A stretch of 64,000 bases of DNA from Paenibacillus sp. NAIST15-1 (lineage in GTDB: Bacteria; Bacillota; Bacilli; Paenibacillales; Paenibacillaceae), in NCBI RefSeq assembly GCF_001894745.1, contig NZ_BBYF01000005.1, forward strand, positions 372,001-436,000, in the 5' to 3' direction. The notes below the pieces were generated by a model. The model saw only the letters and a list, made by a program, of their open reading frames with translations. It had not been told where the DNA came from and searched no databases. Made by a program: the position numbers and the translations under genes. Shown in pieces: positions 27,278 through 35,843 of this stretch. Numbering within the stretch: the first letter of the stretch is position 1; each line of letters opens with the position of its first letter.

Positions 27278-28048
27278 ATGAAATACGTAAAGAAGGCAGC
27301 CGTTGTCGCAACGGGTATCGCGTTGTTGTTTGGCACCGCAAATATGACGGAGGCATTTGCAAACCAAACAAACTCCGCACAGGAGTTGGAATCGAAAACG
27401 CCGGTGGTTGGTAAGGAAGCTGTTGAAGCGGCAAAAGCTGAACTCTCCCAGAAAGTAAATGGGGAGATTGGAAAGAATACAGGGGATACGTACCTCTTGT
27501 ACGTAAGTGACCCAAGTCTCAATGGCGGATCTGCATTCTTGTATTATCTGGATATGTTCAAATTCACAAATTATGATGATTATTTAAACCAGGCAGGCAA
27601 ACTGCAGGGTCCTGTGCTTCAAAAGCCGGTAGGTCTGCCTGAAGGTTATAAATTTGAGAATGGAAACATCCAACCCCCGATTGCAAAGCATCATAAGGAG
27701 TTTCAACGAGAAGTGAAAGCGGAAGCGGAAGCTCAAGGAAAAGGCGTCTATTACAAAAAATTCGACTGGAACGAAATGGGCGAAATCAATCTTACATTCG
27801 TAAACGGAAAAGACAATTTAGAAATGCAAGTAGCGCACAGTCTTGGCAGAAAAACGGCAAACAACGGATACCGGTACATTAAATCAACTGAAGTCGATGC
27901 CGAACAAGGCAAGAAGATCCCTGGCTTGGTTCGAAACAAGCTGATATGGTCAGATCAGGATCATATTTATAGCATCACAACCAATCCGGGCAACCCGCTC
28001 ACCAAAGAAGATTTGATAAAGTTTGCTGAAACGGCTGTAAAGAAATAA
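27278..28048 (+). CDS. Secreted protein of unknown function (DUF4367-like)
   Basis: The 256-residue exported protein has a signal peptide (MKYVKKAAVVATGIALLFGT, cleavage after AFA). The mature part is hydrophilic with a strand-rich C-terminal half (GEINLTFVNGKDNLEMQVAHS, KLIWSDQDHIYSITTN, ending LTKEDLIKFAETAV) in the style of DUF4367 domains found in sigma-linked or sporulation proteins. GAGAGGAG lies about 8 bases before the ATG. It appears to be monocistronic, with a strong terminator 90 bases downstream. Confidence 0.75.
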   Translation: MKYVKKAAVVATGIALLFGTANMTEAFANQTNSAQELESKTPVVGKEAVEAAKAELSQKVNGEIGKNTGDTYLLYVSDPSLNGGSAFLYYLDMFKFTNYDDYLNQAGKLQGPVLQKPVGLPEGYKFENGNIQPPIAKHHKEFQREVKAEAEAQGKGVYYKKFDWNEMGEINLTFVNGKDNLEMQVAHSLGRKTANNGYRYIKSTEVDAEQGKKIPGLVRNKLIWSDQDHIYSITTNPGNPLTKEDLIKFAETAVKK

Positions 28049-28141
28049 GAAGGATTGTCCTAGCCTGGTGACGTAAGCAGGTATACAAGCAGGCGACCCA
28101 AGGAATAAATGCAGACAAACTTAACTCGGGTTCAGAAGAAC

Positions 28142-28179
28142 GCCGGCCAGATCACATCATGGATCTGGCTGGCTTTTTT
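28142..28179 (+). terminator. Terminator after the secreted DUF4367-like gene
   Basis: A 12-bp stem (28142-28153 with 28162-28173, one G-T pair) and 8-base loop, followed by six T. Confidence 0.85.
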
Positions 28180-28243
28180 CGCATCCAATTGAAATGCATT
28201 GACTGCGTATATGTTATATGACACTACCCTAGCGCAGTTATAT

Positions 28244-30685
28244 CTATATCGATAAATAGGTTCCTGTACAAGACGCTTCAGAGCTAACGATTTGCTCCGG
28301 TGTACCTGCCGCTATAACCTGACCTCCAGAGTTGCCTCCGCCTGGCCCCATATCAATGACCCAATCTGATGCCGCAATCAGATCGGTATTATGTTCGACC
28401 AAGATTACGGTATTTCCGGCATCTACAAGCTTATCCAATAATACATACAGCTTGTGTACATCGAGCGGATGCAAGCCTGAAGACGGTTCGTCCAACAGAT
28501 ACAGGGTGTGACCGTTAGCAGGTGCACTCAGTTCCCTAGCAAGCTTTAAGCGCTGCCCTTCCCCACCGGAAAGCGTTGTTGCAGATTGTCCCCATTGGAG
28601 ATAGCCAATACCAACATCACACAACAGCTTAAGCAGCTTCGCCATTTTTGGGTGGCCCTTAAATAGTGATAAACTCTCTTCAATACTGAGCTCTAAGATG
28701 TCAGCTATGGTGTAGTCTTCATACGTAACGGCCAGGACTTCCGGAATAAACCGCTTGCCATGACAAGCTGGACATTGCACACGCAGATGCGGGAGGAAGT
28801 GCATATCGACTTCAACGATTCCGAGTCCTTCGCACTGCTCACATCTTCCGCCCGGTGAATTGAAGGAAAAATATTTCTCGTTCAAGCCACGTGCCTTCGC
28901 TGCTGGAAGTGAGGCGAACACCTTGCGAAGCAAGGTATACAGGTCTGTATAAGTTGCCACACTCGAGCGCTGCATTCGTGATATGGGAGATTGATCTACA
29001 GTAATGATGCTGTTAACTTTATTCAGCCCTGTGACTTCCCGGCAGCCTTCAACTCGGCCTCCAGTGCCGCTGGCATTTGCCAACAGATCGAATACGAGTG
29101 TCGACTTGCCAGAACCTGAGGCTCCAGATACCGAGATCAGACTGCCTAATGGGAATGACACGGATACCTGCTTCAAGTTATGAAGGGTTGCCTCATGAAT
29201 GGAGATGACATCCCCATTGCCTTGTCGGCATTTGGATTGAAGACGTGATTGTGCTCTAACATAATGTCCGGTCACGGATGAAGTCTGTTCCATAAGTCGC
29301 TTAAGCGTACCTTGCCCAACAATCTCTCCTCCGAACCGACCTGCCCCCGGTCCGATATCAATAATGTGATCCGCCTGCTGCATTACACGTGTATCATGCT
29401 CTATCATCAGCACGGTATTGCCCATATCGCGCAATTCCTTCATGACCTCAATCAGACCATCTGTATCCTTCGGATGAAGGCCTGTTGTCGGCTCATCAAG
29501 GACATACAACACACCAGTTAACCCAGAGCCAAGGATCGATGCTAGCCGTAATCGCTGCGCTTCTCCTCCTGATAATGTGATCATCTGTCTGTCGAGCGAT
29601 AAGTAGCCAAGTCCTACAAGAATGACGCGCTTTATTTTACCAAGGAGTTCTTCGAGTACGGCAAGAAGGATCATATCGCCTTCCATACGAGACTTCGCAT
29701 GAACGGCAAGCAACCAATCATTCAGCTCTTCTAACGAGCATCTCGCTAAGCTAGGCAGGGTACGGCCTTCGACGGTAACTGATCTGCTCTCGTACTTCAG
29801 ACGATCTCCTCTGCAATCGGGACATGATTGAGTCGTAAAATAAGCCGCCTCGCTTGACTGCCCATCCCGCTCCTTGTACTTCTGCCACATTGCAGTTAGT
29901 ACACCTTTAAATCGGCCTTTGCCAACTGTTTTGGGCGGATCAATATTCGGGAAGTGACATGCAAATGCTTCGCTCTCCACCCCATGCTTCAATAATTCCC
30001 ATTGTACAGGGCTAAAACTGTGCAGCGGCCCACTCATATCCAAGCCATAATGCTTCCCTGCCGCCTCAATAATGTTGGCTTGATAATCAGTTAGGGATTC
30101 GTACCAGAAGGTGACGGCGCCTTCACGAATCGTTTTCTCCTTGTTGAAAACAGCCTCAACTTGAATATCGACTATGCTCCCTAAACCACTGCACGTGGGA
30201 CACGCACCGCTTGGTGTATTGAAAGAGAAATCCGCCTTCGTCAGTGGTGTATGTGGCTGTGAGCATGCTGGGCACTTTATTGACTCACCCGCAACGTCTA
30301 CGGGAGAAGGAGTTATGCTCTCTCCACAGAACTTACATGTCCTAACTCCCTTTTTCTCATAAACTGTCCGCAAATACGTGTACATATCCGTAATCGTCCC
30401 AACAGTTGATCGAGGATTGCGGTTCGTCACATGCTGTCCAATCGAGATTGACGGTGCAAGTCCAGTAATCGAATCGACATTAGGCTTGGCAATGGATTCG
30501 GCTGATATCCCACTAGACTCCACATACTGACGCTGACATTCCCGCTGCAGAATGTCCATAGCAAGTGTTGATTTACCCGAGCCGGAAGGACCCGTAACCA
30601 CGATAAGCTGATGCTTTGGAATGTCTAATGTCACATTTTTTAAATTATTTTCTCTAGCGCCTTGAATACGAATAACGTCTTTCAT
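28244..30685 (-). CDS. UvrA-like ABC ATPase, short drug-resistance-type paralogue
   Basis: An 813-residue protein with two ABC ATPase halves of UvrA type. Walker A motifs are GPSGSGKST near residue 32 and GASGSGKST near 523; signatures are LSGGEAQR and LSGGEGQR. Zinc modules include CKFCGE/CPAC, CPTCSGLG, CPDCRGDR and CEQCEGLG. It is about 130 residues shorter than UvrA and seems to lack the UvrB-binding insertion, like the UvrA2/DrrC group that protects against DNA-binding drugs or excision-repair substrates. GGAGG lies 7 bases before ATG. A divergent MerR-type regulator with a shared dyad-rich intergenic region suggests drug-inducible expression. Confidence 0.88.
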   Translation of the reverse strand: MKDVIRIQGARENNLKNVTLDIPKHQLIVVTGPSGSGKSTLAMDILQRECQRQYVESSGISAESIAKPNVDSITGLAPSISIGQHVTNRNPRSTVGTITDMYTYLRTVYEKKGVRTCKFCGESITPSPVDVAGESIKCPACSQPHTPLTKADFSFNTPSGACPTCSGLGSIVDIQVEAVFNKEKTIREGAVTFWYESLTDYQANIIEAAGKHYGLDMSGPLHSFSPVQWELLKHGVESEAFACHFPNIDPPKTVGKGRFKGVLTAMWQKYKERDGQSSEAAYFTTQSCPDCRGDRLKYESRSVTVEGRTLPSLARCSLEELNDWLLAVHAKSRMEGDMILLAVLEELLGKIKRVILVGLGYLSLDRQMITLSGGEAQRLRLASILGSGLTGVLYVLDEPTTGLHPKDTDGLIEVMKELRDMGNTVLMIEHDTRVMQQADHIIDIGPGAGRFGGEIVGQGTLKRLMEQTSSVTGHYVRAQSRLQSKCRQGNGDVISIHEATLHNLKQVSVSFPLGSLISVSGASGSGKSTLVFDLLANASGTGGRVEGCREVTGLNKVNSIITVDQSPISRMQRSSVATYTDLYTLLRKVFASLPAAKARGLNEKYFSFNSPGGRCEQCEGLGIVEVDMHFLPHLRVQCPACHGKRFIPEVLAVTYEDYTIADILELSIEESLSLFKGHPKMAKLLKLLCDVGIGYLQWGQSATTLSGGEGQRLKLARELSAPANGHTLYLLDEPSSGLHPLDVHKLYVLLDKLVDAGNTVILVEHNTDLIAASDWVIDMGPGGGNSGGQVIAAGTPEQIVSSEASCTGTYLSI

Positions 30686-30757
30686 GCAGCACCCTCCATC
30701 GTTCTAAAGTGACGGTGAAATTCGAGTTACATGATCCACTTTACAACATTCATGCAA

Positions 30758-30836
30758 GTGCTAGAGTTTTATAAAAAAATGTGTTGATAGACACAGACTT
30801 ATCGTGCAAAACTTTAGCACGGTGCTTTAAGGTTTT
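30758..30836. promoter_or_regulatory. Repeated half-sites in the uvrA-like/merR intergenic region
   Basis: Three copies of a GTGCT-N2-AG-N-TTT half-site: GTGCTAGAGTTTT (30758-30770), its inverted copy AAAACTTTAGCAC (30808-30820, 12 of 13 matching), and GTGCTTTAAGGTTTT (30822-30836), which forms a dyad with the second copy. On the minus strand a TGTGT/ACACA stem followed by seven T lies between the outer copies, which could add transcription attenuation. Confidence 0.55.
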
Positions 30837-30905
30837 ACTGGAAGATTTGATTTTATGGGAAACGATCTGATACATTGAGGTCATTACTAGCTGAGGAGGA
30901 AAAAC

Positions 30906-31610
30906 ATGCAGTATTACAAACCTGTGGATATCGCAAGGGTACTTCATATCAGTACGAGTGCTCTTCGGCATTATGAATCATGGGGAGTGGTTCCTGCACC
31001 GGATCGGGATGCGAATGGATACAGGTTGTACACCGACGTACATCTTGCTTATTTTCGATGTCTTCGTGCGATGTTCCCTGGCTTTGGGGTGGGGCTAACT
31101 TGTACAGTTCTCAAACATATGCAGAAAGAAGAGGTGGACGAAGCCTTCTGGCTTGTCAATGAGGAACAGGCTAACTTGCATCAGGAGAAGGTTGTGGCAG
31201 ATCAATTATTAACGGTATTGGAGCAAATTGACCTCCCGACTATTGGGAATAAGACCTTCAAGAGCCCAATGACCATCGGCGAAGCTGCTGAATATACAGG
31301 GGTTGCCGCGTCCGCCATCCGGCATTGGGAGAAGGAAGGGTTAATCATCCCGGAACGCAATCCCGAGAACGGGTATCGGATGTTCAACGCGCTGCATATC
31401 CGCAAAATATTGCTGCTTCGCACCTTGCGCAGTACGTTATATTTTCTCAAAAGCATGAAAGAAATTGTAGATGCTCTTGACCATCACAGCATCGAGCAGG
31501 CCAAAAAAGTGACGGAAAATGCTATCCGCAGCCTCCATGATCGAAATCGCCAGCAATTCCGAGGAGTACATGAACTTGTTAAACTGTGCAAGGTGCTGCA
31601 GCTGATGTAA
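30906..31610 (+). CDS. MerR family regulator with two HTH domains
   Basis: The 234-residue regulator has two MerR DNA-binding domains: residues 1-70 (YYKPVDIARVLHISTSALRHYESWG, then NGYRLYT) and about 120-190 (MTIGEAAEYTGVAASAIRHWEKEG, then NGYRMFN). A single MerR protein normally has one such domain and dimerises; tandem copies suggest binding as a monomer or to longer sites. There is no large C-terminal ligand domain; the tail is a short coiled-coil-like helix. GAGGAGG precedes the ATG. It is divergent from the UvrA-like gene, its most likely target. Confidence 0.88.
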   Translation: MQYYKPVDIARVLHISTSALRHYESWGVVPAPDRDANGYRLYTDVHLAYFRCLRAMFPGFGVGLTCTVLKHMQKEEVDEAFWLVNEEQANLHQEKVVADQLLTVLEQIDLPTIGNKTFKSPMTIGEAAEYTGVAASAIRHWEKEGLIIPERNPENGYRMFNALHIRKILLLRTLRSTLYFLKSMKEIVDALDHHSIEQAKKVTENAIRSLHDRNRQQFRGVHELVKLCKVLQLM

Positions 31611-31665
31611 GTAATCGCAAAGTGACTGCAACTAAGTTGTCGCTTCTTCTGCATTCGTGTATACG

Positions 31666-32226
31666 TTACTGTACCTTCTTCACCATATGTTCATAATCTT
31701 CCCCTGCAATTGTTATGATCTTGCCATCTGCTGTATACCCTTGTGCTTCATACAATTGCTTCGCTCGCGTGTTCGCAACGTTCACTAACAGCGAGGCGAT
31801 GCTGAACCCGAATTGAGCTGCTTCTAATTCGAACGCCTTCATGAGCTTCGTTCCGATCCCTAATCCACGCTGAGAAGAATCTACAGCCAATGAATCCAAG
31901 TAGTACTCTTCCCCTTCTGTTTCTTTGATAAGTTGAACAGGATTGCCTTGAAGAGTAGATAAACGTTCCTCCAATGGGCGATCCAATTCGACCAGCTTGT
32001 ACCCCGCATAAGCCAATGCATAGCCGACAGGTACATCTTCTTGCAACCAGACCATACTGTTCTTCCAGCTCAAGCGATTGTCGGACTGCTTATAGAATTG
32101 CTCGAGTATGCGCATCGTCTCATCTCTGTTCGTAGTTCCAGATAGTTCATAGGCGATGGTGCCGATCGCCTCCATCATCAATGGGATAATGTACTTGCTG
32201 TCTTCTGGTGTAGCTTTGCGAATCAT
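31666..32226 (-). CDS. GNAT family N-acetyltransferase
   Basis: This 186-residue enzyme has the GNAT acetyl-CoA-binding motif A (LDSLAVDSSQRGLGIGTKLMKAF, with the Q/R-x-x-G-x-G/A loop near 120-128) and a late motif B (NTRAKQLYEAQGY). The substrate cannot be read from the sequence. It sits alone between two converging or unrelated genes. Confidence 0.85.
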   Translation of the reverse strand: MIRKATPEDSKYIIPLMMEAIGTIAYELSGTTNRDETMRILEQFYKQSDNRLSWKNSMVWLQEDVPVGYALAYAGYKLVELDRPLEERLSTLQGNPVQLIKETEGEEYYLDSLAVDSSQRGLGIGTKLMKAFELEAAQFGFSIASLLVNVANTRAKQLYEAQGYTADGKIITIAGEDYEHMVKKVQ

Positions 32227-32383
32227 GAATGATACCTCCTGAAGAGTAATGACAGCTGATCATCCTCTAGTATTGCCCTCCTGAGGGATGAGAGTCATCC
32301 GTAATAGCCGTCATCTATTATTGTACACATGTCCAATGATGAATGGTCAATGATAAATAAGTTGTAACTATTTACATAATTGG

Positions 32384-32968
32384 TCAGGAACAAATATCAC
32401 CACTGTCAACCTGTTTGCGTAAATATTTCTTTCCTCGAAACAGTCTGGATTTCACCGTATTGATTTCAAGGGATAAGACATTCGATATTTCTGCAAGCGA
32501 ATATTCCGATAAGTAACGCAGCCGGAACACATCTCGATATGCATCAGGCATTTCATTCACGATGTTAATTACGTTGTGTTGAACTTCTTGTTCTAGAATT
32601 TGCTGTTCAGGTCCTTGAGTCTGATCCTGCAGGGTTTCGATTAATGCTTGTTCTTGATTGTCGTAGGCAATGTTCTCCGTAAAATGTACGGCAGGTTTAC
32701 GACTACGCTGCCGTATGAGATCAATGCATAGATTTTTTACAATAAGCTTCATCCAGCTGCATATTTTGCAAGAGAAGTTGTACCGATGCAAATTTCGGAA
32801 TATGCGAATATACGCCTCTTGTACAACATCCTCTGCGTCTTGTTGATTGCGGACATATCGATAAGCGTGCTGAACTAGCAAGCTACGATATTCGATATAT
32901 AATTTCGTATATACGCGTTCATCTCCGGCGAGTACGAGTTGTTGAATCTGATCTATGCTGGTGTTCAT
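32384..32968 (-). CDS. ECF sigma factor
   Basis: A 194-residue extracytoplasmic-function sigma factor. Region 2 shows AYRYVRNQQDAEDVVQEAYIRIFRNL, and region 4 shows MPDAYRDVFRLRYLSEYSLAEISNVL followed by TVKSRLFRGKKYLR. A linker of about 35 residues is acidic and Gln-rich. No anti-sigma gene follows: the stop at 32384 is followed by a gap and then the GNAT gene. GGAGGAACA sits directly before the chosen ATG; 13 extra codons upstream have no support. It lies downstream of, and on the same strand as, the SigA paralogue. Confidence 0.87.
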   Translation of the reverse strand: MNTSIDQIQQLVLAGDERVYTKLYIEYRSLLVQHAYRYVRNQQDAEDVVQEAYIRIFRNLHRYNFSCKICSWMKLIVKNLCIDLIRQRSRKPAVHFTENIAYDNQEQALIETLQDQTQGPEQQILEQEVQHNVINIVNEMPDAYRDVFRLRYLSEYSLAEISNVLSLEINTVKSRLFRGKKYLRKQVDSGDICS

Positions 32969-33174
32969 TGTTCCTCCAAATATCCTTACCCCAACGCGCA
33001 AACGCAATATGTGTATACTTGCTTGGGTACGTTATCGTGCTCTATCGAACATACAATAACATAAACTTATGAAGATAATATGAAGTTCAGATGAAAAATA
33101 AATGATATTCCCCAAATCATTGTTACAAATTGTTGCTTTTCATGCTTGTTAGTGAATACCTGTACGCCTGCACG

Positions 33175-33220
33175 AAAAAAAGCTGCGTTACACTCCAATC
33201 CGTTGAAGTGTAACGCAGCT
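33175..33220 (-). terminator. Terminator of the SigA-paralogue gene
   Basis: On the minus strand a perfect 14-bp stem (arms 33207-33220 and 33181-33194, 12-base loop) is followed by seven T. It lies 24 bases after the sigma factor stop. Confidence 0.9.
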
Positions 33221-33243
33221 TCATTCATTTGCATATCATTTCA

Positions 33244-34140
33244 TTATTCGATGTAGTCCTTCAAGCGTTTGCTGCGGCTCGGATGTCTTAACTTACGCAA
33301 AGCCTTCGCCTCGATTTGGCGAATCCGCTCACGCGTAACACCAAATACTTGGCCTACTTCTTCCAATGTCCGAGTACGACCATCATCGAGTCCGAAGCGC
33401 AAGCGAAGTACATTCTCTTCACGTTCAGTGAGCGTATCAAGGACGTCACCTAGCTGTGTCTTCAAGGACTCATAAGCTGCTGATTCTACTGGAGATTGGG
33501 CGTCCTGATCCTCGATGAAGTCGCCAAGCTTGGTATCGTGCTCTTCCCCGATTGGTGTTTCCAGTGAGATTGGATCTTGAGAGATCTTCATAATCTCGCG
33601 AACCTTCTCTACACTCAATTCCATTTCCTTAGCAATCTCTTCTACCTCAGGCTCTCTGCCAAGCTCCTGCACCAGCTGTCTGGAGACACGAACAAGCTTA
33701 TTGATCGTTTCAATCATATGAACAGGAATACGGATCGTTCTTGCCTGGTCAGCGATTGCGCGTGTAATTGCTTGTCGAATCCACCATGTGGCATAAGTAC
33801 TGAATTTAAAGCCTTTTGTATAATCAAATTTATCTACAGCTTTAATCAGACCCATGTTGCCCTCTTGAATAAGATCTAAGAGTGACATGCCTCGCCCGGC
33901 ATACCGTCTTGCAATGCTCACGACCAAGCGAAGGTTAGCTTCTGTAAGCATTTTCTTCGCTTCTTCATCGCCTTCTGCAATACGTTTAGCCAAATCTACT
34001 TCTTCTTCGGTGCTTAGAAGACCAACCCGGCCAATTCCCTTTAGATACATCCGCACAGAGTCATCTATCTTGACTCCTGGAGGTAGTAAATTAATATCTG
34101 CATCTGAATGAGTTTGCTCATTGTGTTCTTCGTTAGTCAA
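33244..34140 (-). CDS. Primary-type sigma factor (SigA paralogue) lacking region 1.1
   Basis: The 298-residue protein carries sigma regions 1.2 to 4.2 almost identical to Sig[14 protein letters not shown] (1.2), [13 protein letters not shown] and [17 protein letters not shown] (2), [10 protein letters not shown] and SLETPIGEE (3), [29 protein letters not shown] (4.2). Family members are usually 370 residues or more; here only about 20 residues precede region 1.2, so the autoinhibitory region 1.1 is missing. The start is TTG with GGGGGG about 7 bases upstream, which may keep its level low. All promoter-contacting residues look intact, so it probably recognises the housekeeping -35/-10 sequence. 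It could be the only rpoD, but its location outside a dnaG-rpoD operon suggests a second copy. Confidence 0.9.
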   Translation of the reverse strand: MTNEEHNEQTHSDADINLLPPGVKIDDSVRMYLKGIGRVGLLSTEEEVDLAKRIAEGDEEAKKMLTEANLRLVVSIARRYAGRGMSLLDLIQEGNMGLIKAVDKFDYTKGFKFSTYATWWIRQAITRAIADQARTIRIPVHMIETINKLVRVSRQLVQELGREPEVEEIAKEMELSVEKVREIMKISQDPISLETPIGEEHDTKLGDFIEDQDAQSPVESAAYESLKTQLGDVLDTLTEREENVLRLRFGLDDGRTRTLEEVGQVFGVTRERIRQIEAKALRKLRHPSRSKRLKDYIE

Positions 34141-34213
34141 ACTGTCGCCCCCCTAAAAGTATGCGTACGGATTCGAGCCGTTTTTTTCCGGTATGTGAGT
34201 GAATTACTCATAA

Positions 34214-34242
34214 TTGACAAAGAAAAAAGTCTATGATATGAT
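34214..34242 (+). promoter_or_regulatory. Strong sigma-A type promoter without a following ORF
   Basis: TTGACA (34214-34219), a 17-base spacer and TATGAT (34237-34242) on the plus strand. No plus-strand gene starts downstream; a terminator follows at 34341. Confidence 0.75.
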
Positions 34243-34249
34243 TTATTTT

Positions 34250-34370
34250 AATTGCATATAAAAATTAAGAGCACACACTATAGTAACATATACCTAGTAA
34301 TTTTTCAATACTAATATTTGTATGTTGATCATACAATGAACCCCCCGGCATTCATGCCGGGGGGTTTTAT
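34250..34370 (+). ncRNA. Candidate small RNA between a strong promoter and a terminator
   Basis: The transcript expected from the promoter at 34214-34242 would start near 34250 and end at the terminator at 34341-34370, about 120 bases. It is AT-rich, contains a GTATG/CATAC stem (about 34319-34333) before the terminator, and has no ORF with a binding site. It lies divergently upstream of the SigA-paralogue gene. The same hairpin could also end the SDR transcript from the other side. Confidence 0.55.
34341..34370 (+). terminator. GC-rich terminator, possibly bidirectional
   Basis: CCCCCCGGC and GCCGGGGGG form a perfect 9-bp stem around ATTCAT, followed by TTTTATGTTT on the plus strand. On the minus strand the following sequence is less T-rich. 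Confidence 0.8.
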
Positions 34371-34415
34371 GTTTCTCGTCTGTGAATTTTGCTGCAAAGT
34401 GCTATTGATGAAGCT

Positions 34416-35135
34416 TTACGTTAATACGTGTCCGCCATCTACATGGATAACGGTACCGGTCACGAATGAATTCGTGAGTAGATACATTACGCTCTGCGCA
34501 GCATCTTCTGGAGTTCCTACACGCTGTACGGGAAGACGGCTTGCGATCGATTCGTACAATTGCTGGCGTGCTTCTTCCGTCATCTTGCTTCGAGAAGGTG
34601 TATCCATGATTCCTGGTGATACAACGTTTACCCGGATTGGCGCAAGTTCCAACGCTAACGTCTTCCCCATATTGGATACAGCAGCATTGGCCGCGCCGAG
34701 AATAGATGAACCGATCATCGATTTATAGGCAACAACGCCGGAAAATAACACGATTGAGCCATTAGGAGACAGCTTTGGAGCGCCGTATTTGACTGCATAA
34801 TATTGTCCCCAGAATTTATTCTCGAACAATTGTCTTGCCTGACTCGTATCCGTCTTCAGAAACGGGCCGCCAGACGTCTCTGCCGCACTTACGACAAGAT
34901 GGTCAAATGATCCAACATTCTGAAAGAATTGCTCTACCTCATGTTCAATCGTGAGGTCAAGCTGTTGAACCGATGCTTTCATTCCAAGCTGTTCCTTGGC
35001 TTGCTGCAGCTTGTTCTCGGAACGGCTTGCTATGACTACTTCAGCTCCATGAGCAATCGCTTGCTTAGCAGATTCAAGTCCGATGCCGGAGCTGCCACCG
35101 ATAAATACAACCTTCTTATTCTGCAACATATTCAT
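34416..35135 (-). CDS. SDR-fold protein without the catalytic Tyr-Lys pair
   Basis: This 239-residue short-chain dehydrogenase homologue has an intact cofactor motif (GGSSGIGLESA near 14-24), a VSAAE block in place of NNAG, and the C-terminal VSPGIMDTP and DGGH motifs. Where classical enzymes have YSASKAAV, it reads LGAANAAV, so both active-site Tyr and Lys are lost. It may use another mechanism or act as a binding protein. Its start overlaps the end of the quinone reductase gene by 20 bases, with GGAGG 9 bases before the ATG, so the two are translationally coupled and share HxlR control. Confidence 0.85.
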   Translation of the reverse strand: MNMLQNKKVVFIGGSSGIGLESAKQAIAHGAEVVIASRSENKLQQAKEQLGMKASVQQLDLTIEHEVEQFFQNVGSFDHLVVSAAETSGGPFLKTDTSQARQLFENKFWGQYYAVKYGAPKLSPNGSIVLFSGVVAYKSMIGSSILGAANAAVSNMGKTLALELAPIRVNVVSPGIMDTPSRSKMTEEARQQLYESIASRLPVQRVGTPEDAAQSVMYLLTNSFVTGTVIHVDGGHVLT

Positions 35136-35682
35136 CTGTGAATACCTCCATTAAGTGCTGCTCAAGATTGGCAATATAGTGATCAATGTTCGTGTTCTTA
35201 ACTACATCGTAACAAGAGAAACTTGTTAGAGGCTTCATACCGAGAAACTTGTGTATGCGATGAAGGTGACTTAGCACATTGTCCAAGCCTTCCCCTTCAA
35301 AAAATTGATCATTACTCTCAAATGTAGAGGATGGAGCGTTCCAAGTCGTGGAGAGCATGTATTTCTTGTCTGTCAGCAATCCACCTTCACCATATTGATC
35401 GGAACCAGTGAAGAATGTACCGTATGCATACACCTCATCCATATAGGTTTTGAGCAGACCTGGTACACTGAACCAATAGATTGGTGTCTGATAAATGACA
35501 ACATCGGCCCAGTAAAATTTCTTCTGTTCTTCCTCGATGTTATAACCATTTTGGATAACTGTTGTATTGACATTGTGGTGTGGACGTAACACACGAACCA
35601 TGTTTTCCATTAAGGTGTTGTTCAGTTTCCCTTCAGAAGAACGGTATTGTTGATGACCGTTAATAATCAGAATATTTTTCAT
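35116..35682 (-). CDS. NAD(P)H-dependent FMN oxidoreductase, MdaB/quinone reductase type
   Basis: A 188-residue flavodoxin-like fold enzyme. The phosphate-binding loop is NGHQQYRSSEGKLN (8-21), followed by the WADVVIYQTPIYWFSVPGLLK active-site block near 58-78 and a TTWNAPSSTF loop. MdaB-type enzymes reduce quinones by two electrons and protect against quinone stress. It is the first gene of a coupled pair with the SDR-fold protein and divergent from the HxlR regulator, an arrangement typical of quinone or aldehyde-responsive HxlR systems. Confidence 0.88.
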   Translation of the reverse strand: MKNILIINGHQQYRSSEGKLNNTLMENMVRVLRPHHNVNTTVIQNGYNIEEEQKKFYWADVVIYQTPIYWFSVPGLLKTYMDEVYAYGTFFTGSDQYGEGGLLTDKKYMLSTTWNAPSSTFESNDQFFEGEGLDNVLSHLHRIHKFLGMKPLTSFSCYDVVKNTNIDHYIANLEQHLMEVFTDEYVAE

Positions 35683-35740
35683 CGGATTCAGCTCCTTGAG
35701 TGTGAAGTATTGGCTGCAAGAACAGTATAATACTCAATAA

Positions 35741-35753
35741 TTCCTTTAAGGAA
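35741..35753. promoter_or_regulatory. HxlR operator, copy 1
   Basis: Palindrome TTCCTTTAAGGAA followed by GTACT, overlapping the expected -35 region of the leftward quinone-reductase promoter (TATTATACT lies downstream on the minus strand). Confidence 0.6.
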
Positions 35754-35777
35754 GTACTGATATTTAATTCACCTTAT

Positions 35778-35790
35778 TTCCGTTAGGGAA
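35778..35790. promoter_or_regulatory. HxlR operator, copy 2
   Basis: TTCCGTTAGGGAA followed by GTATT matches copy 1 at 11 of 13 core positions and in the flank. Start-to-start distance is 37 bases. It lies in the expected promoter region of the rightward hxlR-type gene. Confidence 0.55.
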
Positions 35791-35843
35791 GTATTGTGTT
35801 ATGATGGGACGTAACATCTAAAAATTGTTGAGGAGGATCGATC

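Noticed and set aside
30725-30755. 8-codon ORF (MNVVKWIM) upstream of the UvrA-like gene as a leader peptide
   Set aside because: No SD sequence precedes it and no SD-hiding hairpin was found at the UvrA-like start.
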